Part shown: positions 32,266 through 41,179 of the stretch, in pieces
Layout: each line of letters begins with the position of its first letter
Numbering within the stretch: the first letter of the stretch is position 1
Origin: Arthrobacter sp. ISL-5
Lineage (GTDB): Bacteria > Actinomycetota > Actinomycetes > Actinomycetales > Micrococcaceae
Reading direction: 5' to 3'
NCBI RefSeq assembly: GCF_018613835.1
Contig: NZ_JAGGPM010000006.1
Location: 1 to 64,000, forward strand
Length of the DNA stretch: 64,000 bases
Position numbers and translations under genes: made by a program
Notes under the pieces: generated by a model
What the model saw: only the letters and a program-made list of their open reading frames with translations
Database searches by the model: none
What the model was told of the DNA's origin: nothing

Positions 32266-34446
32266 TCAGAGCGCCGTGACCTTCAGGAGCAGTGCGTGCT
32301 CCGGGTTCAGGTTGGGCATGGGCAGGCCCACCTCGGCGAGGAATTTGCCGCTGGCTTCCGCCCCGGAGGCCAGCCAGGCCGGTGCCTGGATCTGCGTGAA
32401 GGTGTGGGCGTAATCGGCGTCGCCGGGTGCCGGGAACACCGCTTCCAGGCGGTAGCCGCGTGCCGGCTCCAGGCCCGGGACCGTGACCCGTCCGGGCTGT
32501 TCGGCGAACGATGTCGCCGTGCTCACCAGGGCGAAGAGCGCTGCCGTGTCCCCGGCGGAAGCTTCACCGCCGGCCACCACGCCGTGCAGCATGAGTGAGT
32601 CGTCGGGAACGTCGGCACGGACCATCCTGCCGCTGTGGATGAGCCCGCGGTGCTCCTTGTAGAGCCCGATGAAGCGCTTGAGCTCGTCGCGCTCTTTGCC
32701 CTGGACCTCGCGGACGTCCCATTCCATCCCGAAGTGGCCAAACAGTGCCGTGATGGCGCGGAAGGACAGGTCGTGCGTGCGGGCCGTGGTGTGGGACGTG
32801 GTGGGCCCGATGTGTCCGCCCACCAGCTCCGGCGGAACCACCATGCCGGTCCAGCGCTGGATGGTCTGCCGTTCCAGGGCGTCGTTGCAGTCCGAGCCCC
32901 AGATGCGGTCCGTGCGCTCCAGGATTCCGAGGTCCACGCGCGCGCCGCCGGAGGAGCAGCTTTCGATCTCGACGCCGGGATGGGCCTTGCGGAGTTTGTC
33001 GAACAGGCGGTACGCGGCGAGGGTCTGCTCGTGGACGGAGGAGCGGCCGGCATGGCCGTGTTCGGTGAGGTCCCGGTTCTGGTCCCACTTGAGGTAGCTG
33101 ATGTTGTTTTCGCGGAGGAGGGCATCGATCCGGTCGAAGATGTACTGCCAGGCCTCGGGGTTGACGAGGTCGATGATGTGCTGGTTGCGCCAGGCCAGGG
33201 GCAGCCGGCCGCCATCCTTGTGGGATGCCGCGGCTGGGCCGACGATCCAGTCCGGGTGGGCGCGGGCGACGTCGGAATTGAGGTTGATCATCTCGGGTTC
33301 CACCCACAGGCCGAACTCCATGCCCCGGGAGGTGACGGCCTCGATGAGGGGAGTCAGTCCGTCCGGCCACAGGGTCTCGTCCACATACCAGTCGCCCAGG
33401 CCGGCTTTGTCGTCGCGGCGCCCGCGGAACCAGCCGTCGTCCAGGACGAAGCGCTCCACGCCGAGGTCGGCGGCGGAGTCAGCGAGCTCGATCAGGGTGC
33501 CGAGGTTGTGGTCGAAGTACACGGCCTCCCAGGTGTTGAGCACCACGGGGCGCGGCGTACCGCCTCCCGCGGCCGGCAGAACATGGTGCGGACGGGAACG
33601 GAACCAGCTGTAGAACGCCTCGCTGATTCCGTCGAGGCCGCGGTCGGAGTAGGCCGCGAAGAGGGCAGGCGTGGTGTAGCTGCCGCCGGGTCCGAGGACC
33701 ACCTCGGCGGGCCCCAGCAGCTCGGAACCGCCGATCATGGTCCGTCCGTCGGCAAGCGTGTCCGCGAACTGTTCGTGGTTGCCGCTCCAGGCCAGGTGCG
33801 TGGCCCAGACCCTGCCGTGGCGGTTGCCGAAGCCGGCGGTGCCCGCGGCGAACAGGAGCGAGGAGTCGTGGCCGGTGCGGCCGTGGCGTCCGGTGCGCAC
33901 CCAGGTGCCCTGCTGGATGGGCCGGCGCTGCGGGTGCCGTTCCCGGCACCAGCGTCCGGTCAGGTCCAGGAGTTCGACGGCGTCCGGCGCCACCGGGAGG
34001 ACCGTGGCCAGTTCGTCGAGCTGGAATGGCGAGGTCCCGGTGTTGGTGACGGTGTGGCGCAGTTCCAGCAGGCCGCCGTCGTGCAGTGTGAGCGTGGACT
34101 CCACGGCGATGCCGGCGTCGGCATCCTGCTGCACCACGACTGCTGAGTTGTCCGTGACGGCGGCATGCACGGCGCGAAGGCGGGCTGAGAAGTCGAGGCC
34201 AGAGACGCCGTCGGCAATGCGGTGGCCGCGCAGCCCCGGCCGTCCGCGCCAGCTCGAGGAGGCCTGGGGGAGAAGCCCGGCAGGAACGGTGGCGTCGATG
34301 GCGGAGTTGGGGATCGGTTCGGCGAGGATGGCGAGGTCCGGGAGATCGGGGCCAATATCGGCGCCCCAATGGATAACCTCGGCTTCCCCGCTGCTGAAGC
34401 TGATCACCAGGCTGGTGCCGGCGGAACGGAGGTGCAAGGGATCCAT
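32266..34446 (-). CDS. GH36 alpha-galactosidase
   Basis: A 726-residue cytoplasmic glycoside hydrolase of family 36: an N-terminal beta-sandwich, a TIM barrel and a C-terminal sheet. The barrel has [12 protein letters not shown], then the nucleophile Asp455 in [18 protein letters not shown], and the acid/base Asp519 in GSDCND. It would release galactose from melibiose, raffinose or stachyose brought in by the adjacent ABC transporter. ATG 34446 follows AAAGAG. It is the last gene of the operon that runs from 37892, separated from the binding-protein gene by a hairpin. Confidence 0.94.
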   Translation of the reverse strand: MDPLHLRSAGTSLVISFSSGEAEVIHWGADIGPDLPDLAILAEPIPNSAIDATVPAGLLPQASSSWRGRPGLRGHRIADGVSGLDFSARLRAVHAAVTDNSAVVVQQDADAGIAVESTLTLHDGGLLELRHTVTNTGTSPFQLDELATVLPVAPDAVELLDLTGRWCRERHPQRRPIQQGTWVRTGRHGRTGHDSSLLFAAGTAGFGNRHGRVWATHLAWSGNHEQFADTLADGRTMIGGSELLGPAEVVLGPGGSYTTPALFAAYSDRGLDGISEAFYSWFRSRPHHVLPAAGGGTPRPVVLNTWEAVYFDHNLGTLIELADSAADLGVERFVLDDGWFRGRRDDKAGLGDWYVDETLWPDGLTPLIEAVTSRGMEFGLWVEPEMINLNSDVARAHPDWIVGPAAASHKDGGRLPLAWRNQHIIDLVNPEAWQYIFDRIDALLRENNISYLKWDQNRDLTEHGHAGRSSVHEQTLAAYRLFDKLRKAHPGVEIESCSSGGARVDLGILERTDRIWGSDCNDALERQTIQRWTGMVVPPELVGGHIGPTTSHTTARTHDLSFRAITALFGHFGMEWDVREVQGKERDELKRFIGLYKEHRGLIHSGRMVRADVPDDSLMLHGVVAGGEASAGDTAALFALVSTATSFAEQPGRVTVPGLEPARGYRLEAVFPAPGDADYAHTFTQIQAPAWLASGAEASGKFLAEVGLPMPNLNPEHALLLKVTAL

Positions 34447-34496
34447 AAGTAATTCTCTTTCGTGAGGAGCAAAAGCGGTAGATAAAAATAGTCGTT

Positions 34497-34538
34497 GCGG
34501 GGCCGGCGCAGCACAGCGTGTGCTTGTGCCGGCCCCGC
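34497..34538 (-). terminator. Intercistronic hairpin between binding protein and GH36 genes
   Basis: Fourteen-base arms, GCGGGGCCGGCGCA and TGTGCCGGCCCCGC, with a 14-base loop. On the minus strand a TATTTTTATC stretch follows a few bases after the stem. It probably protects the 3' end of the binding-protein message or partly terminates it, which would make binding protein more abundant than the enzyme. Confidence 0.65.
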
Positions 34539-34591
34539 GAACGTGGTGCTGCAGTGGATGCCCGGGCTTTGATTCTGGCCCGGATTCAGTC

Positions 34592-35932
34592 CTACTTGAA
34601 GAGGGCGTTGACCTTCTCGTTGGCCTCGGACAGGGAGCTGGCTGGCTTCTTGCCTGAAACCACAGCATCCATGGCCGGCTTCATGATGCCCTCGACCTTG
34701 GCAGCCTTGTCCGCGATGGGGAACATGAAGGTGGTGCCTTCCTTGACGTGGGTGGTGAAGGCTGAGACGTCGGTGCCCTTGGCTTTGAATGCCTCGGCTG
34801 CCTTCTCGGAGGAGGTGGTGATGGCCGGGAACACGACGCCCTTGCTGGCCACTACGTCCTGGCATTCGGCCGAGGCGAGGTATTCAACCCATTTGACGGA
34901 GGCTGCCGGGTTCTTGGTGCCCGCCCAGATGGAATCGGCCAGGCCGTTGAACATGCTGGCGCGCTTGCCGTTGGGTCCCTTCGGCGTCGGGGCAATGCCT
35001 GTTTCCACACCCTTGTAGCTGGTGTACTGGCCGATCATCCAGGAACCGCTGGTGTTGATGGCGGCCTTGCCTGCGCCGAAGGAGTCCTGGATCTCGGTGC
35101 CCACAGTGGTTTCAAGCTTGGGCATGTAGCCCTTTTCCACGAGCCCGGTCCACCAGGCGATGGTCTCCTGGAACTTGGGGTCGTCGTAGTTGAATTCCTT
35201 GCCCCACGGGTTCTTGTCCGTGTGGGTCCAGCCCGTGGTGGCGGTCAGGAAGCTCCACTGCGTCTGGCCCATGCCGGCGCTGCCGTCTTCAAGGCCCAGG
35301 CCGTAAACGGCGACGTTGTTCTTGTCGAAACCGGCCTCGTCGCCGCGCTTGCCCTTCTTGTCGACGGTGAGGTGTGCGATGGCCTTCTCGTAGCTGCCGC
35401 CGTCCTGCGGGTTCCAGTCGAGGTTCTTCAGCTGCTCCTCGGTGTAGCCGGCGTCCTTGACGAGCTTCTTGTTGTAGAACATGGCAACGGTGTCCCAGTC
35501 CTTGGGCAGGCCGTAGCGCTTGCCGTCCTCGGCAACCCACAGATCCGCGAGGCCCTTGTTGTAGATGTCCAGGTCGAGCTTGTCATTCTTGACGGCGTCG
35601 TCAAGGGAGAGGAGCTGCTTCTTGGACGCGAACTCGGGGTACTTGGCCAGGTGGTCGGTGAAGACGTCCGGGGCGGTTCCGGCGACGAAGCCGTTGGTCA
35701 GGGTGGTCCAGTAGTCGTCCCAGCCGCGCTGGGTGATCTTGACCTTGATGTCCGGGTTGGCCTTGGTGAAGTCGTCGGCGCACTTCTGGTAGGCGGGGAG
35801 CTGATTGGCGTCCCAGAGCCAGTAGTTGATTTCGCCCTTTGCCTCGGTGGAGGCGGGTGCTGAACCGCCGCAGGCGGACAGGGATACGGCTATGGCAGCG
35901 GCGGCTGCAATGGCGCCGATGGATTTCTTCAT
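34592..35932 (-). CDS. Sugar ABC transporter substrate-binding lipoprotein
   Basis: A 446-residue extracytoplasmic binding protein. It has a lipoprotein signal with lipobox LSAC near residue 20, followed by GGSAPAS. The mature part matches the maltose-type family 1 fold (INYWLWDANQLPAYQKCADD, GTAPDVFTDHLAKYPEF, MFYNKKLVKDAGY). Given the alpha-galactosidase next door, alpha-galactosides are the probable ligands. It follows the two permease genes, reversing the more common binding-protein-first order. ATG 35932 has AAAGG upstream. Confidence 0.93.
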   Translation of the reverse strand: MKKSIGAIAAAAAIAVSLSACGGSAPASTEAKGEINYWLWDANQLPAYQKCADDFTKANPDIKVKITQRGWDDYWTTLTNGFVAGTAPDVFTDHLAKYPEFASKKQLLSLDDAVKNDKLDLDIYNKGLADLWVAEDGKRYGLPKDWDTVAMFYNKKLVKDAGYTEEQLKNLDWNPQDGGSYEKAIAHLTVDKKGKRGDEAGFDKNNVAVYGLGLEDGSAGMGQTQWSFLTATTGWTHTDKNPWGKEFNYDDPKFQETIAWWTGLVEKGYMPKLETTVGTEIQDSFGAGKAAINTSGSWMIGQYTSYKGVETGIAPTPKGPNGKRASMFNGLADSIWAGTKNPAASVKWVEYLASAECQDVVASKGVVFPAITTSSEKAAEAFKAKGTDVSAFTTHVKEGTTFMFPIADKAAKVEGIMKPAMDAVVSGKKPASSLSEANEKVNALFK

Positions 35933-35979
35933 GATGGACCTTTCGAGGGTTTTGCAGGGGGTGACGTGAAGTGAAGGGG

Positions 35980-36924
35980 TTACTTGATTCCGGAGAAGCC
36001 GATGGAGTTGACCACCTTCTTGCCGAAGGCCATGAACAGCAGGAGCACGGGGATTGCGGCGACCAGGGTGGCTGCCATGAGCCCGCTCCAGTCCGGTGCG
36101 CCCTGCGGAGACTGCGACTTGAAGACGCCCAGGCCGACCGTGAGCACGCGGACGCTTTCGTCCTGGCCCACCAGCAGCGGCCAGAAGTATTCGTTCCACT
36201 GGCCGATGAAGGTGAGCAGAGCCAGTGTGGCCAGCGGAGCAGCGGCGTTGGGCAGGACGATCTGGAAGAAGATCCGCAGGTGCTTCGCGCCGTCGAGCAT
36301 GGCGGCTTCTTCCACTTCCCTGGACATGCTGAGGAAGAACTGGCGCAGGAAGAAGATGGCGAACGGCGTCATGAACAGGTAAGGCAGCGTCATGCCGGCG
36401 AATGTGTTGAGCAGGCCCAGGTTCTTGATCATGAGGAAGTTGGGCAGGGCGGTGAAGATCGGCGGGACCATCATGGTCGCCAGGAACAGGCCGAACACCG
36501 CGTTGCGTCCTGGCCAGCGGAGCCGCGAGAAGGCGTAGGCGGCCATGGCGCTGAAGAAGACCTGCCCGGCGGTGGTGACGGTCGCGAAGATCACCGAGTT
36601 CCGCAGGTAGAGCCAGAAGTTGATCGCGGCTCCCGAGCCTCCCTCGGCGATGGCCTCTTCCGGGGTCTGCATCCCGAGGACTCGCTTGAAGGCGCCGAGG
36701 CTGAACTCTGCGGGCAAAAGGTTGCCGGCGTTGGACGCCAGCGCCGCGTTGCTGGAGAAGGCGGTGCGGAGCATCCAGAGGAACGGGGCCACCGTCACGG
36801 CGATCGCGAGGACCACCAGGGTCCAGGCTCCGACGCGGCGCCAGTTGACCGGCTTCCTAACCGAATTCCTGTGGGAAGAGTTGTTGTTGACGGACTTCTT
36901 GCGGGTGAGTGTGGAGGTGCTCAT
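35980..36924 (-). CDS. Sugar ABC transporter permease, MalG type
   Basis: A 314-residue inner-membrane protein with six predicted helices and the EAA loop EVEEAAMLDGAKHLRIFF near residue 210, which docks on the ATPase. The first 30 residues are polar and basic. It pairs with the MalF-type permease 11 bp upstream. No ATPase gene is in the operon. Confidence 0.93.
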   Translation of the reverse strand: MSTSTLTRKKSVNNNSSHRNSVRKPVNWRRVGAWTLVVLAIAVTVAPFLWMLRTAFSSNAALASNAGNLLPAEFSLGAFKRVLGMQTPEEAIAEGGSGAAINFWLYLRNSVIFATVTTAGQVFFSAMAAYAFSRLRWPGRNAVFGLFLATMMVPPIFTALPNFLMIKNLGLLNTFAGMTLPYLFMTPFAIFFLRQFFLSMSREVEEAAMLDGAKHLRIFFQIVLPNAAAPLATLALLTFIGQWNEYFWPLLVGQDESVRVLTVGLGVFKSQSPQGAPDWSGLMAATLVAAIPVLLLFMAFGKKVVNSIGFSGIK

Positions 36925-36935
36925 GGCGGGGTTCC

Positions 36936-37892
36936 TTAGTCCAGGTCCGATTCGTTGCCCTTGAGGAACTTCATTTGCACGAAGGCCACCAGGGCGAGGA
37001 TGACGAAGAGGATGACGGACAGTGCCGATGCGTAGCCGAAGTCCGATTCGCCGAAGGCCTTTTGGTAGATGTACATCTGGATCACTCGGGAGGCGTTGAT
37101 GGGGCCGCCGGCAGTGGTCACCGCCACGGTGTCGAACACTTGGAAGGACCCGATCACTGTCACCACGAGCACCAGCACCATGACGGGGCGCAGGAGCGGC
37201 ATGGTGATGCTCCAGAAGGTCCGGGTGGGGGATGAGCCGTCGAGGGACGCGACCTCGTAGACGTGGTTGGGGATCGACTGCAGGCCGGCGAAGATCAGCA
37301 GGGCCGTGTAGCCCATGTGGCGCCAGACGTTGACGGCGGCGATGGTGGGAATGGCCCATTGCTCGCTGCCGAAGAAGGCGATGCGCGGCAGGCCCATCCA
37401 GCTGATGACCTCGTTGACGATGCCCAGCTGGTAGTCGAGCATCCAGAACCACAGCAGGGCGACGATCACGTTGGCCACCAGGAAGGGCAGCAGCAAAGCG
37501 CCGCGGATGAACGTGGACTTAGCGACGCGGTGCATCAGGAGGGCCAATCCGAGGGCGATGACGGTCTGGAAGCCGATGTTGAGCCCGACGTACTGGACGG
37601 TGACTGCCATGGCGTTCCAGAACAGTTCATCGCCGAGCATGGCGGTGTAGTTCTTGATGCCGATCCAGGTGGGTTCGCCCAGGATGCTGTACTCGGTAAA
37701 GCTGAGGTAGACGCCCCGGATGGTGGGGATCAGATAGAAGACAACAAAGCCGATCATCGCCGGGAAGATGAAGAACAGTGCCACCTTCAAGTCTCCGAGG
37801 CGGTGGATGAAGCTCTTCCGATCGGGTTTCGCTGCCTTGGGGCGGCGGACCGGTGCTGCCGGGTCCTGTTGCTGCTTGGTAAGGGTGGTCAT
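36936..37892 (-). CDS. Sugar ABC transporter permease, MalF type
   Basis: A 318-residue permease with six helices and the EAA loop EVASLDGSSPTRTFWSI. It has the N-terminal charged segment and first helix typical of MalF/UgpA-type subunits. It is the first gene of the alpha-galactoside operon and directly follows the LacI- and CRP-type sites. ATG 37892 has AAAGGG at a good distance. Confidence 0.93.
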   Translation of the reverse strand: MTTLTKQQQDPAAPVRRPKAAKPDRKSFIHRLGDLKVALFFIFPAMIGFVVFYLIPTIRGVYLSFTEYSILGEPTWIGIKNYTAMLGDELFWNAMAVTVQYVGLNIGFQTVIALGLALLMHRVAKSTFIRGALLLPFLVANVIVALLWFWMLDYQLGIVNEVISWMGLPRIAFFGSEQWAIPTIAAVNVWRHMGYTALLIFAGLQSIPNHVYEVASLDGSSPTRTFWSITMPLLRPVMVLVLVVTVIGSFQVFDTVAVTTAGGPINASRVIQMYIYQKAFGESDFGYASALSVILFVILALVAFVQMKFLKGNESDLD

Positions 37893-37910
37893 CTTCGACC
37901 CTTTCCTGAC

Positions 37911-37926
37911 TGTGATGTGGGTAACA
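37911..37926. promoter_or_regulatory. CRP/GlxR-like site, 9 of 10 consensus bases
   Basis: TGTGA, six bases, TAACA. This matches the actinobacterial Crp consensus TGTGA-N6-TCACA at nine of ten defined positions. It lies about 10 bp downstream of the predicted -10 of the alpha-galactoside operon, a place where binding would block rather than activate transcription. Confidence 0.6.
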
Positions 37927-37936
37927 ACTGAATGGA

Positions 37937-37965
37937 AATCTACACGAGTAGATACACCGTTGCAA
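37937..37965 (-). promoter_or_regulatory. Promoter and LacI-type operator of the alpha-galactoside operon
   Basis: On the minus strand, TTGCAA (37965-37960) and TAGATT (37942-37937) are 17 bp apart. The operator-like palindrome ATCTACACGAGTAGAT (37938-37953) covers the -10 and spacer, a classical repression position. Its CG centre with inverted arms is typical of LacI-family sites, and a LacI gene lies at 39314-40342. Confidence 0.65.
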
Positions 37966-38014
37966 GGAAAAAGTCTTGAAAACATTGAAATTTACGGCTG
38001 TGCGCTGAATTTCG

Positions 38015-38029
38015 TTGACTCGAGTAGAT
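38015..38029. promoter_or_regulatory. Second LacI-type operator half, before the oxidoreductase gene
   Basis: TTGACTCGAGTAGAT shares CGAGTAGAT with the operator at 37938-37953 and contains the perfect palindrome ACTCGAGT (38018-38025). It overlaps a TTGACT that could serve as -35 for the plus-strand gene. One LacI protein could thus control both divergent units, possibly with looping across 75 bp. Confidence 0.58.
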
Positions 38030-38105
38030 TGCAGTGCAAGACTTTCGGCAAGCCCACACGGGGCTCTTCGTGCCCGGACCTGCGGGCAGCCAGGAAAGGT
38101 AAACA

Positions 38106-39308
38106 ATGACGTTTTCTATCGGAGTCGTCGGCGTCGGACAGTTCGGCGGCCACTTTGCCCACCTCTTCAAGCTCCACCCGGGCGTGAGCGAGGTTTATGT
38201 CGTGGACGAGCGGCCCGAACGCGCGGCCGCGGCGCTGGAGCACTGGGGGCTCGACGGCACCAAGGCGAGCTTCGAGGAGCTGCTGGCGTCCGACGTCGAC
38301 GCCGTCGCCATTTTCACGCAGCGCTGGACCCACGGTCCCCTCGTGGAGCAGGCGCTGCGTGCGGGCAAGCATGTCTACTCCGCTGTTCCCATGGCAGTCT
38401 CGGAAGAAGAGATCGAACGCATCATCGAGGCCGTGAAGGAAACCGGCCTCGTTTACGCCATGGGTGAGACCAGCTACTACAACCCCGCCACGGTCTACGC
38501 CCGCAACCAGCACGCCGCCGGCAAGTTCGGCCGGATCTTCTACAGCGAAGGCGACTACGTCCACGACATGGACCTCGGCTTCTATGACGCCTACCAGTAC
38601 AGCGGCGGAGAGGAATGGAAGGCGACGGCGAGCTACCCGCCGATGCTGTACCCCACGCACGCAATCGGCGGCGTCCTCGGTGTGCTGCCCTCGCACGCGG
38701 TCAGTGTCAGCTGCATCGGCGTCAAGGACGACCGCGGGGACGGCGTTTTCGACAAGGACGTGAGCATGTTCGACAACGACTTCTCCAACGCCACGGCGCT
38801 CTTTGAACTGAACGACGGCGGTGCGATGCGCACCAACGAGATGCGCCGGGTGGGCTACCCCTCCCACATCCGCGAATCCCGGTTCCGCTTCTTCGGGACC
38901 GAGGCCAGCTTCGAGCAGATCGCGAAGGTGACGGTGTGGCAGGACAAGGAAAACGTCCATGACATCTCGGACCAGGTGGAAACCAGGCCCAGCATCCCGC
39001 TGGATGATCCCTCGTTGGCCGGCGTCGCCCCCGAACTGCGTGATGCCTTCATCTCCGGGCTTGCCCCCGTGCACGACCGCGGACGCCTGCCGGACGAATA
39101 CCTCGGCGCTCCGACCGGCCATGAGGGCAGCCACCAGTTCCTGGTGGACGACTTCGTGACGGCGGTCAACACCGGAACCCTGCCGCCGGTCAACGCCTGG
39201 GTGGCCGCCCGCTTTACCCTGCCCGGGATCGTGGCCCATGCCTCGGCCCAGCAGAACGGCGAACGCCTGCCCATCCGCGATTTTGGCGACGCTCCGCGGG
39301 GTGCATAG
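38106..39308 (+). CDS. Gfo/Idh/MocA family oxidoreductase
   Basis: A 400-residue NAD(P)-dependent sugar oxidoreductase family protein. The Rossmann motif GVVGVGQFGGHF is at about 6-17. The domain-linking segment has the AGKHVYSAVPMA pattern of the EKP motif, with Ala-Val-Pro instead of Glu-Lys-Pro, so the usual Lys is absent. YYNPATVYARNQ and HAIGGVLGVLPSH belong to the substrate domain. It may act on a galactose-related sugar, but the missing lysine makes catalysis uncertain. ATG 38106 has AGGAAAGG upstream. It is divergent from the ABC operon and 5 bp before the LacI gene. Confidence 0.87.
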   Translation: MTFSIGVVGVGQFGGHFAHLFKLHPGVSEVYVVDERPERAAAALEHWGLDGTKASFEELLASDVDAVAIFTQRWTHGPLVEQALRAGKHVYSAVPMAVSEEEIERIIEAVKETGLVYAMGETSYYNPATVYARNQHAAGKFGRIFYSEGDYVHDMDLGFYDAYQYSGGEEWKATASYPPMLYPTHAIGGVLGVLPSHAVSVSCIGVKDDRGDGVFDKDVSMFDNDFSNATALFELNDGGAMRTNEMRRVGYPSHIRESRFRFFGTEASFEQIAKVTVWQDKENVHDISDQVETRPSIPLDDPSLAGVAPELRDAFISGLAPVHDRGRLPDEYLGAPTGHEGSHQFLVDDFVTAVNTGTLPPVNAWVAARFTLPGIVAHASAQQNGERLPIRDFGDAPRGA

Positions 39309-39313
39309 CTAGC

Positions 39314-40342
39314 ATGTACTCCATGACCACTTCCGCAACGCACGCGCCCCGAGGCCCGGTAACCCGCAAGGATGTTGCCCGCTATGCAGGCGTGAGCACG
39401 GCGGTGGTCAGTTACGTGGTGAACGGCGGGCCCAAGCGGGTTGCGCCGGCCACGGAGGCGAAGGTCCAGGACGCGATCCGCGTCCTGGACTACCGCCCCA
39501 ACGCCGCCGCGCGCGCGCTGAAACTGGGATCCAGTGAGACCATCGGCCTGATCATCCCGGACAACAGCAACCCGTTCTTTTCGCTGCTGGCGCATGCCGT
39601 AGAGGACGCCGCCGGCGAACTCGGGTATGCCTTGTTCCTGACCAACTCCGACGGCGACCTCGCCAAGGAACGCCGGCACATCCGCAACCTGGCCGCCCGA
39701 CAGGTGGACGGCGTCGTGCTTGCGAGCGTCCTCTCCGAACCGGACCTGGCGGACCTGCAAGCGGCGGAGATTTCATCGGTCCTGCTAAGCCACAGTGAAA
39801 GGCCGGCCGGCGTCACCAGCGTCGGCGTTGACCTTGCCGAGGGCGCCCGCACTGCCGTGGAACACCTCATCGGGCATGGCCACACAAACATCGGACTCGC
39901 CATGGGTACCACCACAGCCAATGAGGCCGATGATCGCGAGCAGGGCTGGCTGCGGGCTCTCGAGGCCGCCGGCCTGCCGGAGGGCCCGATCGCGCGCAGC
40001 GCCTTCACCAGGGATGGGGGCTACGCGGCAGGAAAACGCCTGTTGGCGGCGGGGCACCGCCCCACTGCTATTTTTGCGAGTTCGGACATGCAGGCGGTGG
40101 GCATCCTCCGGGCCCTCCATGAAGCTGGACTCACCGTTCCGGGGGACATTGCCCTGGCCGCCTTCGATGGTTCGGTGGAGGCAGAATATTCGTGGCCCCC
40201 GCTGACTACCGTGGAGCAGCCGGTGCGCGACATGGCGGACGCCGCGGTGCGCGCGCTGGTCGGAGCGGACCGCGGCGAGCCGCCCCGCCACCACGTCTTC
40301 CCGACACGTCTGCTGGTCAGGCAGTCCTGCGGCTGCCCCTGA
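39314..40342 (+). CDS. LacI family transcriptional regulator
   Basis: A 342-residue repressor. The N-terminal helix-turn-helix is VTRKDVARYAGVSTAVVSYVVNG, with the hinge helix RPNAAARALK, followed by a periplasmic-binding-protein-like sugar domain (GLIIPDNSNPFF, DGVVLAS, FASSDMQAVGILRALHEAG). It most likely represses the alpha-galactoside operon and the adjacent oxidoreductase through the sites at 37938-37953 and 38015-38029. ATG 39314 or ATG 39323 could be the start; neither has a strong ribosome-binding site, which fits translation coupled to the preceding gene. Its stop is 2 bp from the convergent DeoR gene. Confidence 0.92.
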   Translation: MYSMTTSATHAPRGPVTRKDVARYAGVSTAVVSYVVNGGPKRVAPATEAKVQDAIRVLDYRPNAAARALKLGSSETIGLIIPDNSNPFFSLLAHAVEDAAGELGYALFLTNSDGDLAKERRHIRNLAARQVDGVVLASVLSEPDLADLQAAEISSVLLSHSERPAGVTSVGVDLAEGARTAVEHLIGHGHTNIGLAMGTTTANEADDREQGWLRALEAAGLPEGPIARSAFTRDGGYAAGKRLLAAGHRPTAIFASSDMQAVGILRALHEAGLTVPGDIALAAFDGSVEAEYSWPPLTTVEQPVRDMADAAVRALVGADRGEPPRHHVFPTRLLVRQSCGCP

Positions 40343-40344
40343 CG

Positions 40345-41127
40345 CTACACGAGCCGCAGCCGGCTCACCCGGTCGCGGAGGATCCGCTGGGCCTCGCCGG
40401 ACAGGCCGGCATCACTGATCACTTCGTCGGCTTCCTCAAGTTCGGCAATGGTACTGATGCCCTGGGTGCCCCACTTCGTATGGTCAGCCAGGACCACCAC
40501 CTTGCGGGAGGCGGCCACGAAGGCGCGGTCGGTTTCCGCCTCCAGGAGGTTCGGGGTTGTGTAGCCGGCCTCGGCGTCCATGCCGTGCACGCCGAGGAAC
40601 AGCAGGTCCAGGTGCAGCTGCCTGAGCGCCGCGGTGGCTATGGGTCCCACCAGCGCGTCCGACGGCGTGCGCTCGCCGCCTATCAGGATCACTGTCGAGC
40701 TGTGCCGTGGGCCGCCCGACGCCGCACCGTGATGGAAGAGGTCGGCGATCCGGATCGAGTTGGTCACCACGGTTATCCGCGGCCCGTTCACGAGCTCCTT
40801 GGCCAGCGCCCAGGTGGTGGTGCCAGCACTGAGGGCCACCGCCATGCCCTCATGCACCATGGTGGCAGCCTCCAGGGCAATGGCGCGCTTCTGCGCGGTC
40901 AGCTGCGTGGACTTGAGCTCGAACCCGGGCTCGTGGGTGCTCGCGTCCCCGGGCAGCTTGGCGCCGCCGTGGATCCGCTCCACCTGCCCGCTTTCCTCGA
41001 GCATCTCGATGTCCCGGCGCACGGTCATGAGGGAGACACCCAGCTGCTGGGCGAGGTCCGACACGCGGACCACGCGCTCTCGCTGGACTGCATCCACTAT
41101 GGACTGGTGGCGTGCGGCGGGAAGCAT
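40345..41127 (-). CDS. DeoR/GlpR family transcriptional regulator
   Basis: A 260-residue regulator. The DeoR helix-turn-helix (VRVSDLAQQLGVSLMTVRRDI at about 20-40, EESGQVERIHGGA) is followed by a sugar-phosphate-binding isomerase-like domain with LSAGTTTWALAKEL, NSIRIAD and ADHTKWG. These proteins sense a phosphorylated sugar. It is last in the operon of the second ABC transporter, 53 bp after the MalG-type permease gene, and probably controls that operon. ATG 41127 has GAGAGGA upstream. Confidence 0.92.
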   Translation of the reverse strand: MLPAARHQSIVDAVQRERVVRVSDLAQQLGVSLMTVRRDIEMLEESGQVERIHGGAKLPGDASTHEPGFELKSTQLTAQKRAIALEAATMVHEGMAVALSAGTTTWALAKELVNGPRITVVTNSIRIADLFHHGAASGGPRHSSTVILIGGERTPSDALVGPIATAALRQLHLDLLFLGVHGMDAEAGYTTPNLLEAETDRAFVAASRKVVVLADHTKWGTQGISTIAELEEADEVISDAGLSGEAQRILRDRVSRLRLV

Positions 41128-41179
41128 TGGAATCCTCTCAATCGTGGGCGGCGGCGTGGCTGCTACTGCCCATCTTCGC

